Part shown: positions 54,692-63,017 of the stretch, in pieces
How the letters are laid out: the number at the start of each line of letters is the position of its first letter
How positions within the stretch are numbered: the stretch's first letter is position 1
Made by a program: the position numbers and the translations under genes
NCBI GenBank assembly: GCA_029260295.1
Contig: JAJDDN010000003.1
Span: 186,001 to 250,000, forward strand
DNA from: Phycisphaerales bacterium
Lineage (GTDB): Bacteria > Planctomycetota > Phycisphaerae > Phycisphaerales > UBA1924
DNA length: 64,000 nucleotides
Direction of reading: 5' to 3'
Notes under the pieces: model-generated
The model's input: only the letters and a program-made list of their open reading frames with translations
What the model was told of the DNA's origin: nothing
Databases searched by the model: none

Positions 54692-55321
54692 GTTTGAAGC
54701 CGAAGACCCGACGCGCCGAAGACGGCGGGTCGGGGCACCCGGCAGAACTGGATCTTGAATAAGGATGATTAGCTTTGGGTGACTGAGACCGTACCGTTTT
54801 TGTTGAGTCGAAGACACGGCTTGCCGAAGACGGTCAAGCCGTGGCACCCCAGAACCTAATGACTCGACTGCGCCGGGGACGGGGAGTCGGGGCACCCGGC
54901 ACATGCCTCTTTCCGTCAGAATTGGTTCGATTTCATCAGGCCATCTCGTAATCAGTTGATTTGCTATCAATATTCCGGCTTCGGCTGCATCTGATTCGGT
55001 TTGTATGACCCAAGGTTTTTGGAAATCGGACCCATCCGGCGAAACAACCATCATACTCAGCATTGAGTATGACGAGTTTGGATTACCACCGAAATGTTTC
55101 ACGACACTTCTAGAACCAACTCCGGCATCGGCGTAGTACTCCTTTATTGATTGCGTGCACCACTTACTGCTCCGTAATCGAAGATAAACAAAGCATTCAC
55201 TGTTTATGTGCCTGATATGTTGATGCTTGTGGTCAAACAGAAAGCCGGACTCGCCAAGTGTTTTTTGTGCACCTAGATATACTGATTTCTTTGTATCTGA
55301 GTTGTTCATGCCCCCGGTCAT
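54425..55321 (-). CDS. Hypothetical protein whose 3' end reads through repeats
   Basis: The frame is open for 298 residues, but only the first 142 (to ...ILTERGMC) look like a protein: MNNSDTKKSVYLGAQKTLGE, then GFLFDHKHQHIRHINSECF. From there the frame translates three hairpin repeats ([13 protein letters not shown] is the repeat in this frame) and then runs antisense over the gene at 54347-54691. The natural stop was probably lost when repeats inserted. ATGA overlap couples it to 55318-55662. Start may be 55321 or 55309. AT-rich; no family recognised. Confidence 0.55.
   Translation of the reverse strand: MTGGMNNSDTKKSVYLGAQKTLGESGFLFDHKHQHIRHINSECFVYLRLRSSKWCTQSIKEYYADAGVGSRSVVKHFGGNPNSSYSMLSMMVVSPDGSDFQKPWVIQTESDAAEAGILIANQLITRWPDEIEPILTERGMCRVPRLPVPGAVESLGSGVPRLDRLRQAVSSTQQKRYGLSHPKLIILIQDPVLPGAPTRRLRRVGSSASNLRPILQLIPIINPHLPPIKHTLSSPRRIILHPQILNPTRFINPVDRVIRCRKRNHRILRILRLPAQHKTHSKHPNPNQPNPQLRVGFR
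54702..54740 (-). repeat. Hairpin repeat family A, copy 14
   Basis: Outer stem CCCGAC/GTCGGG, inner CGCCG/CGGCG, loop AAGA; frame GGCACCC. Confidence 0.85.
54810..54849 (-). repeat. Hairpin repeat family A, copy 15
   Basis: Consensus-type copy, stem CACGGCTTG/CAAGCCGTG, full frame. Confidence 0.92.
54864..54897 (-). repeat. Hairpin repeat family A, copy 16 (divergent)
   Basis: Arms CGACT/AGTCG, frame GGCACCC kept, loop GCGCCGGGGACGGGG replaced. Confidence 0.65.
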
Positions 55322-55662
55322 TGGTTCAAAATCCTTCCCTGATATGTTGCCTTCCAGTCTTTTAAGAAGTTCAGATTGGGATGCTGTTTGAGTGACGACA
55401 CAAGTTTGGAAACATCTTGATCACTAAAGTCTTGATGGAATCTGATTTCGATGGAGTTTGGGGCAAGCATTGCTGCGAGGGCGTTTCCTTTGTAATCATC
55501 CTCGTATGAGATCTGGTCTGATTTTTGATTCCTGTGTTCCTGAGTCACTGGGAAGATGATCACGCCGTGATTGTTCAGCACCATTTTGGCGGAGAAATGA
55601 ACCTTGGACAGGAGTGGTTCAATGTGTTCTACGCCTCGGATGAACATTTGATATAAATCCAA
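55318..55662 (-). CDS. Hypothetical protein
   Basis: 114 residues, MDLYQMFIRGVEHIEPLLSK start. Alternating strands and helices (KMVLNNHGVIIFPVTQE, NSIEIRFHQDFSDQDVSKL), Tyr- and Asn-rich, AT-rich like its downstream neighbour. Overlaps that gene's start by ATGA, so both form an operon, only 6 bp after glyA. No family recognised; the pair looks like an acquired unit. Confidence 0.7.
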   Translation of the reverse strand: MDLYQMFIRGVEHIEPLLSKVHFSAKMVLNNHGVIIFPVTQEHRNQKSDQISYEDDYKGNALAAMLAPNSIEIRFHQDFSDQDVSKLVSSLKQHPNLNFLKDWKATYQGRILNQ

Positions 55663-55668
55663 CTTGAG

Positions 55669-56964
<1,296 letters not shown>

Positions 56965-56986
56965 GTGGGGATTGTAGGGATGGAGT

Positions 56987-57026
56987 CAAGACACGGCTTG
57001 CCGAAGACGGTCAAGCCGTGGCACCC
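56987..57026 (-). repeat. Hairpin repeat family A, copy 17
   Basis: Consensus-type copy with stem CACGGCTTG/CAAGCCGTG, between glyA and the zinc-ribbon gene. Confidence 0.92.
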
Positions 57027-57046
57027 GGCGCAGAGGGGGGATGGGG

Positions 57047-58057
57047 TTAGATGCCGATCCAGATGGCGAAGTGTTCGATGGCGATGCGGATGGGTTTGAA
57101 GGCGGTCATGATGAGGCCTGCGATGGGCATGCCTAGGAAGGAGGCGATGGTGAGGAGGACGAGTTCCCACCATTTGGCTTTGATCTGCCAGCCGATTCTT
57201 GTGGCGGCGATCCAGAACCATTGGGTCCAGATGATCATCCAAAGGATTAGAACGAAGATGGTGGAATAGATGATGGAGCTGGCGAAAAAGAATGTTGGCT
57301 TCAAGAAGTTGTCTGCAAAAATAATGGCTTCGAGGATGCGTCCGATTTCGAAGGTGAGCATGGGGAGGAAGCCGGCGACGATCATGGCGCGTGTGATATG
57401 GGCCATGCGGAGCTTTGTGCGTTTGCGTGTGACGGGGAAGGCGGAGTAGAGGATGAGCCACATGATGGAGATGCCGAGGCATGCGGTGGCTGTCCCGGCC
57501 ATGACTTGAGAGATGCCTTGCTCGAAAGCTGAGCGTTGGATGATTGGGAAGAGGAGGGCCTCGCCGATGATTGGTTTCCAATAGTTGATGGAGGAGAAGT
57601 CGGTGATCCAGGTGGCCAAAATCTGTTGCTCGGCTGAGGGGACAGCGGGCATGCGCTGGGCAATGGAGGCGTTGCTTTGGTAGTGGTAGCCGAAGTTTGC
57701 GGCAATGAGTGCGGCGGTGGAGAGGATGTGGAGGATGAGCATGAGAAGGGTGAGCCAGAGGAGGTAGGACTTGATTGATCTTGGGGTCTCCATGGTGAGA
57801 CGACGGAAGTAGCGGTTTGGGAAGAGGAGGATCCAGAGGGTTGGGAGGGTTCTTTTGAGGAGATGGCGTTTGGATTTGGCGTGCTCGACATACCAGGGGA
57901 GTTGGATGCGGGATGGGTTGGTGACATCGGCCCATGCGAATGTGTAGCCGCATTCGGGGCATGTGCCTGTGGTTGGGCATTGGGTGGACCAGGTGGCGAT
58001 TTCGCCGGATTGGTCGTAGCCGCATTTTGGGCAGATTGGGGTTTGGGGCTGGGGCAT
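57047..58057 (-). CDS. Zinc-ribbon membrane protein, paralogue of 50273-51208
   Basis: 336 residues. N-terminal cysteine set CPKC, QCP, CPEC, with GYDQSGEIATWSTQC, nearly identical to the other copy, then about five membrane helices (from residue 90). Unlike the paralogue, the membrane part is longer and Ile/Leu-rich. The two copies lie on opposite strands on either side of the composition switch, each with the same strand bias as its surroundings. Function unknown. Confidence 0.8.
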   Translation of the reverse strand: MPQPQTPICPKCGYDQSGEIATWSTQCPTTGTCPECGYTFAWADVTNPSRIQLPWYVEHAKSKRHLLKRTLPTLWILLFPNRYFRRLTMETPRSIKSYLLWLTLLMLILHILSTAALIAANFGYHYQSNASIAQRMPAVPSAEQQILATWITDFSSINYWKPIIGEALLFPIIQRSAFEQGISQVMAGTATACLGISIMWLILYSAFPVTRKRTKLRMAHITRAMIVAGFLPMLTFEIGRILEAIIFADNFLKPTFFFASSIIYSTIFVLILWMIIWTQWFWIAATRIGWQIKAKWWELVLLTIASFLGMPIAGLIMTAFKPIRIAIEHFAIWIGI

Positions 58058-58098
58058 TGGGGGGATTGTATGGGATTTTGGGGAGAGAAGAAAGAGGA

Positions 58099-58153
58099 AG
58101 AAAGACCCCCTCCGTCGCTACGCGACACCTCCCCCGCGGGGCGCGGGGGAGGA
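58099..58153 (-). repeat. Repeat family C, copy 3
   Basis: AAGAAAGACCCCCTCCG then CCTCCCCCGCG/CGCGGGGGAGG hairpin; the reverse orientation of copies 1 and 2. Confidence 0.82.
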
Positions 58154-58160
58154 GGAAGAG

Positions 58161-58199
58161 AAGAGATGGCTTGCCTAAGACGATCAAGGCGTGGCACCC
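58161..58199 (-). repeat. Hairpin repeat family A, copy 18 (decayed)
   Basis: Frame GGCACCC and arms recognisable, but loop is CTAAGACGAT and the stem has two mismatches. Confidence 0.6.
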
Positions 58200-58208
58200 G
58201 TTTTGGGC

Positions 58209-58417
<209 letters not shown>

Positions 58418-58441
58418 GCCGAAGTTAAGGAAAGAGAAGAT

Positions 58442-58460
58442 CACAGGCGGGACGCCTGTG
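58442..58460. repeat. Small perfect hairpin
   Basis: CACAGGCG/CGCCTGTG with loop GGA. A different repeat type; no T-run. Confidence 0.6.
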
Positions 58461-58475
58461 CCACGGGGGTGGGTG

Positions 58476-59363
58476 TTATTTGATGTGGACGAGGTTGGTT
58501 GCGGCTTGGGCGAGGGTGGGTTTGTTTTGGAGGTCTATTGGGAGGTAGACGCCTTTGTCGTGGTCGGTGTTGAGGACGATGGCGTTTGGTTCTACGAGGG
58601 CGTAGCCGTTGGCGGCGTGTTCGTGGCCGAGGATGAAGAGGTTGATGCCCCAGCGTTCGGTGAGGTCTTCGAGTTGTTCGGCGTCGTAGCCACGGCCCCA
58701 GGTGAGGAGGTGGGCTGAGCCGACTCTTGGTTCGTAGTCTCGGTCGGTGAGGTCACGGCTGATGATGGTGGTGTCGAAGCGGTCCATCATGCCTGGGCCT
58801 GGGAGTGAGTGGGTGCAGAGGATGTCGCCTTTGGGTGTGCTGACTCTGAGACCGATGGGCATGGACATGACGAAGTCGGTGACGGCTTCGCGGACGGCTT
58901 GGGCATCGGCGGGGTCTGGGAACTCTTGGTCGATTCCGGCGTTGAATGCTTCTACGCATCGGACGCCGTTTTTTACGATGAGGGAGTCTATTGCTTGGGC
59001 GAGTTCGTGGTTTGCCAGGAGGAAGTGGACGAACTCTGGGTATTGTGTTTTGAGTTTGGCGACTCTGGTGAGGCCTTGGTAGCTTGTGTCTACTGGTGGG
59101 GGATCGCCTGGGAGCGATTGTTTCATGTCTGGGTGGATGATTTCGTGGAGTGTGAGGTGTTTGGGTTCTGAGCCGAACTCGCCGTCGAGACCGGCGGCGG
59201 CGACGATTGCTCTGAAGTTTTTGGGGTGGTCGTGGGTATCGCCGGAGGCGATGAGGTGGCCGGGGGGGGAGATGACATCTATGGAGCCTTGTCGGCATTT
59301 TGCGGTGCGGTTTGCTTGGGCACCATCGCGCAGGGTTTGGGCGACTTCTTCTGGGCTGGACAT
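58476..59363 (-). CDS. Calcineurin-like metallophosphatase
   Basis: 295 residues from [19 protein letters not shown] five codons upstream is also possible. Metal-site motifs: [10 protein letters not shown], the Asn-His pair in [16 protein letters not shown] and [11 protein letters not shown], in the order of the calcineurin/PPP-type fold. The second Asp motif (GDxxD) is altered, so substrate type is uncertain: a protein or small-molecule phosphatase. Adjacent, on the same strand, is a protein kinase (59710), a possible functional pair. Confidence 0.85.
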   Translation of the reverse strand: MSSPEEVAQTLRDGAQANRTAKCRQGSIDVISPPGHLIASGDTHDHPKNFRAIVAAAGLDGEFGSEPKHLTLHEIIHPDMKQSLPGDPPPVDTSYQGLTRVAKLKTQYPEFVHFLLANHELAQAIDSLIVKNGVRCVEAFNAGIDQEFPDPADAQAVREAVTDFVMSMPIGLRVSTPKGDILCTHSLPGPGMMDRFDTTIISRDLTDRDYEPRVGSAHLLTWGRGYDAEQLEDLTERWGINLFILGHEHAANGYALVEPNAIVLNTDHDKGVYLPIDLQNKPTLAQAATNLVHIK

Positions 59364-59455
59364 GTCGATGGTGTACATGGTGAGTGGGAGGATAGGCGGT
59401 TTTGAGTGGGAGAGTATGAAAGGAGATCGTGAGAGAAGAAGAGAGAGGAAGTCAG

Positions 59456-59498
59456 GGAGCCCTCACCCCGGCCCTCTCCCATCAGAATGGGAGAGGGA
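59456..59498 (-). repeat. Repeat family B, copy 3
   Basis: GAGCCCTCACCCCGG followed by the CCCTCTCCCAT/ATGGGAGAGGG hairpin; reversed relative to the copies at 43658 and 48129. Confidence 0.88.
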
Positions 59499-59503
59499 GC
59501 GAG

Positions 59504-59543
59504 AAAGACACGGCTTGCCGAAGACGGTCAAGCCGTGGCACCC
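59504..59543 (-). repeat. Hairpin repeat family A, copy 20
   Basis: Consensus-type copy, stem CACGGCTTG/CAAGCCGTG. Confidence 0.92.
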
Positions 59544-59561
59544 GTCCGTGGCACCCAATAC

Positions 59562-59597
59562 GACACTACTGCGCATAAGAATGCGAGTCGTGGCACC
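59562..59597 (-). repeat. Hairpin repeat family A, copy 21
   Basis: Stem CACTACT/AGTCGTG (one mismatch); loop GCGCATAAGAATGCG, an alternative loop with its own CGCA/TGCG pairs. Confidence 0.75.
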
Positions 59598-59618
59598 CGG
59601 GCAAGATCATGGAATCAT

Positions 59619-59652
59619 CCCGACGCGCCGAAGACGGCGAGTCGGGGCACCC
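59619..59652 (-). repeat. Hairpin repeat family A, copy 22
   Basis: Stem CCCGAC/GTCGGG with inner CGCCG/CGGCG, same type as the copies at 14366 and 54702. Confidence 0.85.
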
Positions 59653-59654
59653 GG

Positions 59655-59694
59655 CAAGACACTACTGCGCATAAGAATGCGAGTAGTGGCACCC
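59655..59694 (-). repeat. Hairpin repeat family A, copy 23
   Basis: Stem CACTACT/AGTAGTG fully paired, alternative loop GCGCATAAGAATGCG as in copy 21. Confidence 0.82.
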
Positions 59695-59709
59695 AGAAGT
59701 GGAGTTTGG

Positions 59710-60597
59710 TTAGATTTCGTCTACGGGGATGGAGGGGGCTCGTATGATGCCGAGGATGAGGTCGAGTTTGCTTGAGACTGAGTTCATGTCTGGGCGGGCG
59801 TTTGGATCGACCTCGAAGCACTGCATGATGAGATCTGAGAGGCGGTCTGGGAGATCTGTGCGGAGCTCTGAGATTGGGGTAGCTTTTTCGATGAGGGCGT
59901 CGTCGAGGGAGCCCATGAGGGAGTCGGACTTGGTGCCCATCGCTGTGGGGATGTTTTTGCCGGTGAGTACCCAGTACATCATGGCGCCGAAGTTGTAGAC
60001 ATCGGTCTTTGGGGTGATCTCTCGGCGGTGGACTTGTTCTGGAGCGATGTAGTCTGGGGTGCCTTGGATTCGTTTTTTGATGGTGCCGATTTTGCAGGAC
60101 TGTCCGAGGTCGATGACCTTTGCGGTGAGGTTGCCTTGGATGTCTGATCCGAGGATGACATTGTGTGGTTTCATGTCTGCGTGGACATATCCGAGGGCGT
60201 GCATTTCTGCGAGCCCTGAGGCGACTTGTTGGAAGAGGTCGACGATGACGGTGAGGTCTGTTGGTGTTTCTTCGAACATTGAGATGCCGTCGACGAGTTC
60301 CATGACGAGGTAGAGGTCTTTGCATTTGAGGAGGGAGCCCTTTTTGATGAGCTTCTCGATGCGTCGGATGGCGGGGTGGTTTATTTGGTTTGCGATTTTG
60401 TATTCGATCTCTGCTTGATCGAGGAATCGCTGTGCTTTGGCGTCGGTTTTTTCGACATGCTTGAGGGCCCAGATTTGTTTGGTCTTTGGGTCTTGGACAA
60501 GGTAGATGATCGAGGCGGCGCCGCGTCCGATTTCGGACATGATGCGGAATCCCTCGATGATGTCGCCTGTTTTAAAGATGGTGAGTTCGTCGGTCAT
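59710..60597 (-). CDS. Serine/threonine protein kinase
   Basis: 295 residues, one kinase domain and no membrane helix or PASTA repeats, so cytoplasmic. Gly-loop EIGRGAASIIY, Lys in IWALKHVEK, catalytic loop YVHADMKPHNVIL, DLGQS (for DFG) and GTPDYIAPEQV are clear. HAD replaces HRD, making it a non-RD kinase that probably does not need activation-loop phosphorylation. The calcineurin-like phosphatase gene is the next one downstream. Target not known. Confidence 0.93.
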   Translation of the reverse strand: MTDELTIFKTGDIIEGFRIMSEIGRGAASIIYLVQDPKTKQIWALKHVEKTDAKAQRFLDQAEIEYKIANQINHPAIRRIEKLIKKGSLLKCKDLYLVMELVDGISMFEETPTDLTVIVDLFQQVASGLAEMHALGYVHADMKPHNVILGSDIQGNLTAKVIDLGQSCKIGTIKKRIQGTPDYIAPEQVHRREITPKTDVYNFGAMMYWVLTGKNIPTAMGTKSDSLMGSLDDALIEKATPISELRTDLPDRLSDLIMQCFEVDPNARPDMNSVSSKLDLILGIIRAPSIPVDEI

Positions 60598-61024
60598 AAA
60601 TGGTCGGTATCCGAAACGGTCATCCTGATTGGCCCTTTGCGGCCGAACAAATGTGTGAATCTACGGAGTATTTCGGCTCAGAGCCCGGTCGATTGCACCC
60701 TGAATCAGTTATGGCTGATTATCGGGTTGGTGATGGTAGACCTGAAGCGGCTCAGGGGTGGATGAACACGGACCTAAGAAACAACAGCTCAACTAATTTG
60801 GGCTGGCTTGGTTCGGATGTTCTATCGGGAGAGACCCTACGACTGTGAATGCCCGGGCGAGATCGGGCAACATATAGCTGATGCGGCCCAAACAGAGTCG
60901 CGTCAGCCAAGAGTATATGGATCAGAGCGGTTGACGGTTCCCGTATTAGGAGTTTGGGGAGCAGAAAAAACCTCCGAAACGGGTTCGGAGGCGGTTGGGG
61001 TCTGGATGATTTTGCTGGGCGGGT
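60598..61024. other. Intergenic region upstream of the kinase
   Basis: 427 bp. It holds the amidase terminator (60965-60991) and presumably the kinase promoter. An 82-codon frame on the plus strand (60600-60848) has no ribosome site or recognisable domain and is not called. It was checked for SRP RNA, tmRNA and RNase P landmarks; none found. Confidence 0.5.
60965..60991 (-). terminator. Rho-independent terminator after the amidase-fold gene
   Basis: CCTCCGAA (60971-60978) pairs with TTCGGAGG (60984-60991); six T follow on the minus strand (A 60965-60970). Confidence 0.9.
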
Positions 61025-61678
61025 TTAGATATTGCCTAGGAGTTCGTCGAAGTTTGCTCTTGGGAAGTAGCGTCCTGGGCTGGTTGTTGGGGAGAGGTCT
61101 TCGTGGAGGTAGATGCGGTCTTTGGGGATGTCGAGGCGTTCTGAGAGTGCCATGACGACTTGGGCGAGATAACGGATCTGCTCGGTGGTAAAGGGTTTGC
61201 GGTCGCCGTTTCCTACGAGGCAGATTTCGATAGGGCTTGCGGTGTTGGCGTTGAGTCCTGCGAGCTGAGCCCCGGCTGATTGTGTGAGCCAGCGGTTTCC
61301 GAGATGGATTTCACCGTCGCCCATTCCTGTGCCGTTGCCGATGAGGAAGTGGTAGCTGAGGCCGTCGTATCCGACGGTTTTGTGCTGTGCACCGATGGAT
61401 TCGGCGGAGCCAGCGGGCGATCCCGAGTGGACGATGACGATGGAGTCCCAGTTTGTGGACTGGAGATCGGATTTGGTGTTGAAGATGGCGTCTACGCCTC
61501 GGCCTGCGTTGATGCTTGCGAGGGGTGAGAGCGAAACGCCTGAGGCGTTGAGTGATTTGTTCCCTGTGTCGAGGATGGAGAGGAGTCCGATGAGGCCAGT
61601 CATGGACACAGCGAGGGCGCCCCACACGATTTTGGTGCGGATGCCGGGGTTTGTTCGGACTGTGACCTTCGCTGGCAT
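61025..61678 (-). CDS. N-acetylmuramoyl-L-alanine amidase-fold (PGRP) protein
   Basis: 217 residues. An N-terminal membrane helix (about 14-33) anchors it outside. The amidase_2/PGRP fold shows VIVHSGSPAG (first zinc His), YHFLIGNGTG, and LHEDLSPTTSPGRYFP. In active AmpD-type enzymes the third zinc ligand is the Asp of DPG; here it is SPG, so the site may be incomplete and the protein may bind rather than cut peptidoglycan. Own terminator downstream. Confidence 0.88.
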   Translation of the reverse strand: MPAKVTVRTNPGIRTKIVWGALAVSMTGLIGLLSILDTGNKSLNASGVSLSPLASINAGRGVDAIFNTKSDLQSTNWDSIVIVHSGSPAGSAESIGAQHKTVGYDGLSYHFLIGNGTGMGDGEIHLGNRWLTQSAGAQLAGLNANTASPIEICLVGNGDRKPFTTEQIRYLAQVVMALSERLDIPKDRIYLHEDLSPTTSPGRYFPRANFDELLGNI

Positions 61679-61876
61679 GGAGTGAGTCAGTTCCTAGAGG
61701 GGGGATGAACTACTAATACAGATTATCATATTCATTCGGGTGTTGCGCGGTTAATTCTTGCGTATTGAAGTGTAATTTGGGTATGTTTTGGCGCATAATT
61801 CTGCGTGCATGGTTTGACACACTTACCGGGCCCGAACAAAGCGTGATTATTGAGCAACTAGACGAATGGATTTGAT

Positions 61877-62110
61877 TTACTCTTCGGATTTGACGAGGCG
61901 GTCGCGGAGGTTTGGGGTGCGGCGTCCGAACTCATCTTCGAGGAATGGAGGGGCGTGCTGAGAGCGGGTTTGGTTGTAGCGATCGAAGGGTGAGCGGGGG
62001 TCGTCTCGGTGGAGGAGTGTTTTTTGACAGGCGGCCTGTGTGCTTAGGGCAAGGAGAGCTGTGACAAGCACTGGCTTGCGGAGCGATTTGATGTGCTTTG
62101 AGTTGATCAT
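61877..62110 (-). CDS. Small lipoprotein
   Basis: 77 residues from MINSKHIKSLRKPVLVTALL; a longer frame to 62158 adds an unlikely start. A signal with lipobox-like TQAAC at about residue 28. The mature part is charged and ends DEFGRRTPNLRDRLVKSEE. No family recognised; small lipoproteins of this type with a DEFGRR...LRDRL end are probably lineage-specific. Confidence 0.65.
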   Translation of the reverse strand: MINSKHIKSLRKPVLVTALLALSTQAACQKTLLHRDDPRSPFDRYNQTRSQHAPPFLEDEFGRRTPNLRDRLVKSEE

Positions 62111-62366
62111 GCGATGGGTCGCCTGCGGAGGGATATGGATAACAAAAACCGGTATCAAAAAACAGTGTACCGCGAGTTACCACGGCACACTGTTCTGGAG
62201 AGAGGAGAGAACTGTTTTTCTGAGAATCGCTATTCTCAACTGTGCCTGGGGATCACTAAACCCAAACACATGACTGCAACAAGAGACATACGCATCGGCT
62301 TGGCTTTGGTTCGAACGCTCTTCGAGAATCGTTCAAATTATATTATGTTTGCTTCTTGTTCGGGTT

Positions 62367-62981
62367 TTAATTGCGAACGAGGCGGCCTTGGTCATCTGTA
62401 CGGAGCTGGGAGCTTGCGAGCAGGGACTGGATTGCGGCGTAGAGGGTGATGGCGCAGGCGGTGGAGAGGTTGAGGGAGCGTTCTGAGGGGACTAGGGGGA
62501 TGGAGAGGCATTGGTCTGGGTGGGCTGCTAGGAGGTCTTTGGGGAGGCCGACGCTTTCTTTGCCGAAGACGAAGTGGTCGCCTTTTTGGGGTGTGATGTC
62601 GTAGATTGTTCGGGAGGCCCTGGCGGTGAGATACCAGGTGTTTGGCGGGGCGGGCTTTGAGGTTTGTTTGGAGGCTTGTTTGGAGGCTTGGTATTCGGCG
62701 AGGGAATCGTGGTTTGTGAGGTTGAGTCTTGGCCAGTAGTCGAGGCCTGCGCGGCGGCATGCTTTTTCGTCGATGTCGAATGCGAGGGGGTGGATGAGGT
62801 GGAGGGCGGCGCCGGCGGCGACGCAGGTGCGGCCGATGGAGCCTGTGTTGTTTGGTATCTCTGGGTTGAGGAGGACGATGTGGGCGATTGGGTCTTTTGT
62901 GGGGGTGGGTGCTGGTGATTGCGTGGAAAGATCCCCGGCCGGTGAGTCGGGGCATTTGTTATTTTTTGTGTTGTCGGTCAT
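62367..62981 (-). CDS. trmL: tRNA (cytidine(34)-2'-O)-methyltransferase TrmL
   Basis: 204 residues, SPOUT-class. IVLLNPEIPNNTGSIGRTCVA, then FGKESVGLP and LSIPLVPSERSLNLSTACAITLY are the three SpoU/TrmL motifs with the knot-forming end. Methylates the wobble base of leucine tRNAs. An insert with a short repeat (QASKQASKQTSK) is in the middle, probably a slipped loop. N-terminal 35 residues are a disordered extension. Confidence 0.93.
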   Translation of the reverse strand: MTDNTKNNKCPDSPAGDLSTQSPAPTPTKDPIAHIVLLNPEIPNNTGSIGRTCVAAGAALHLIHPLAFDIDEKACRRAGLDYWPRLNLTNHDSLAEYQASKQASKQTSKPAPPNTWYLTARASRTIYDITPQKGDHFVFGKESVGLPKDLLAAHPDQCLSIPLVPSERSLNLSTACAITLYAAIQSLLASSQLRTDDQGRLVRN

Positions 62982-63017
62982 TGTGGGATTATTGCAGGGC
63001 GGGTGGGATTCGATTGG

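Larger units (their letters stand above)
59379..59709. other. Repeat cluster between phosphatase and kinase genes
   Basis: 331 bp: family B (59456), then four family A copies in a row (59504-59694). No gene. Confidence 0.8.

Noticed and set aside
60600..60848. 82-codon plus-strand reading frame
   Set aside because: No ribosome site, no domain, overlaps the kinase promoter region; left unannotated.
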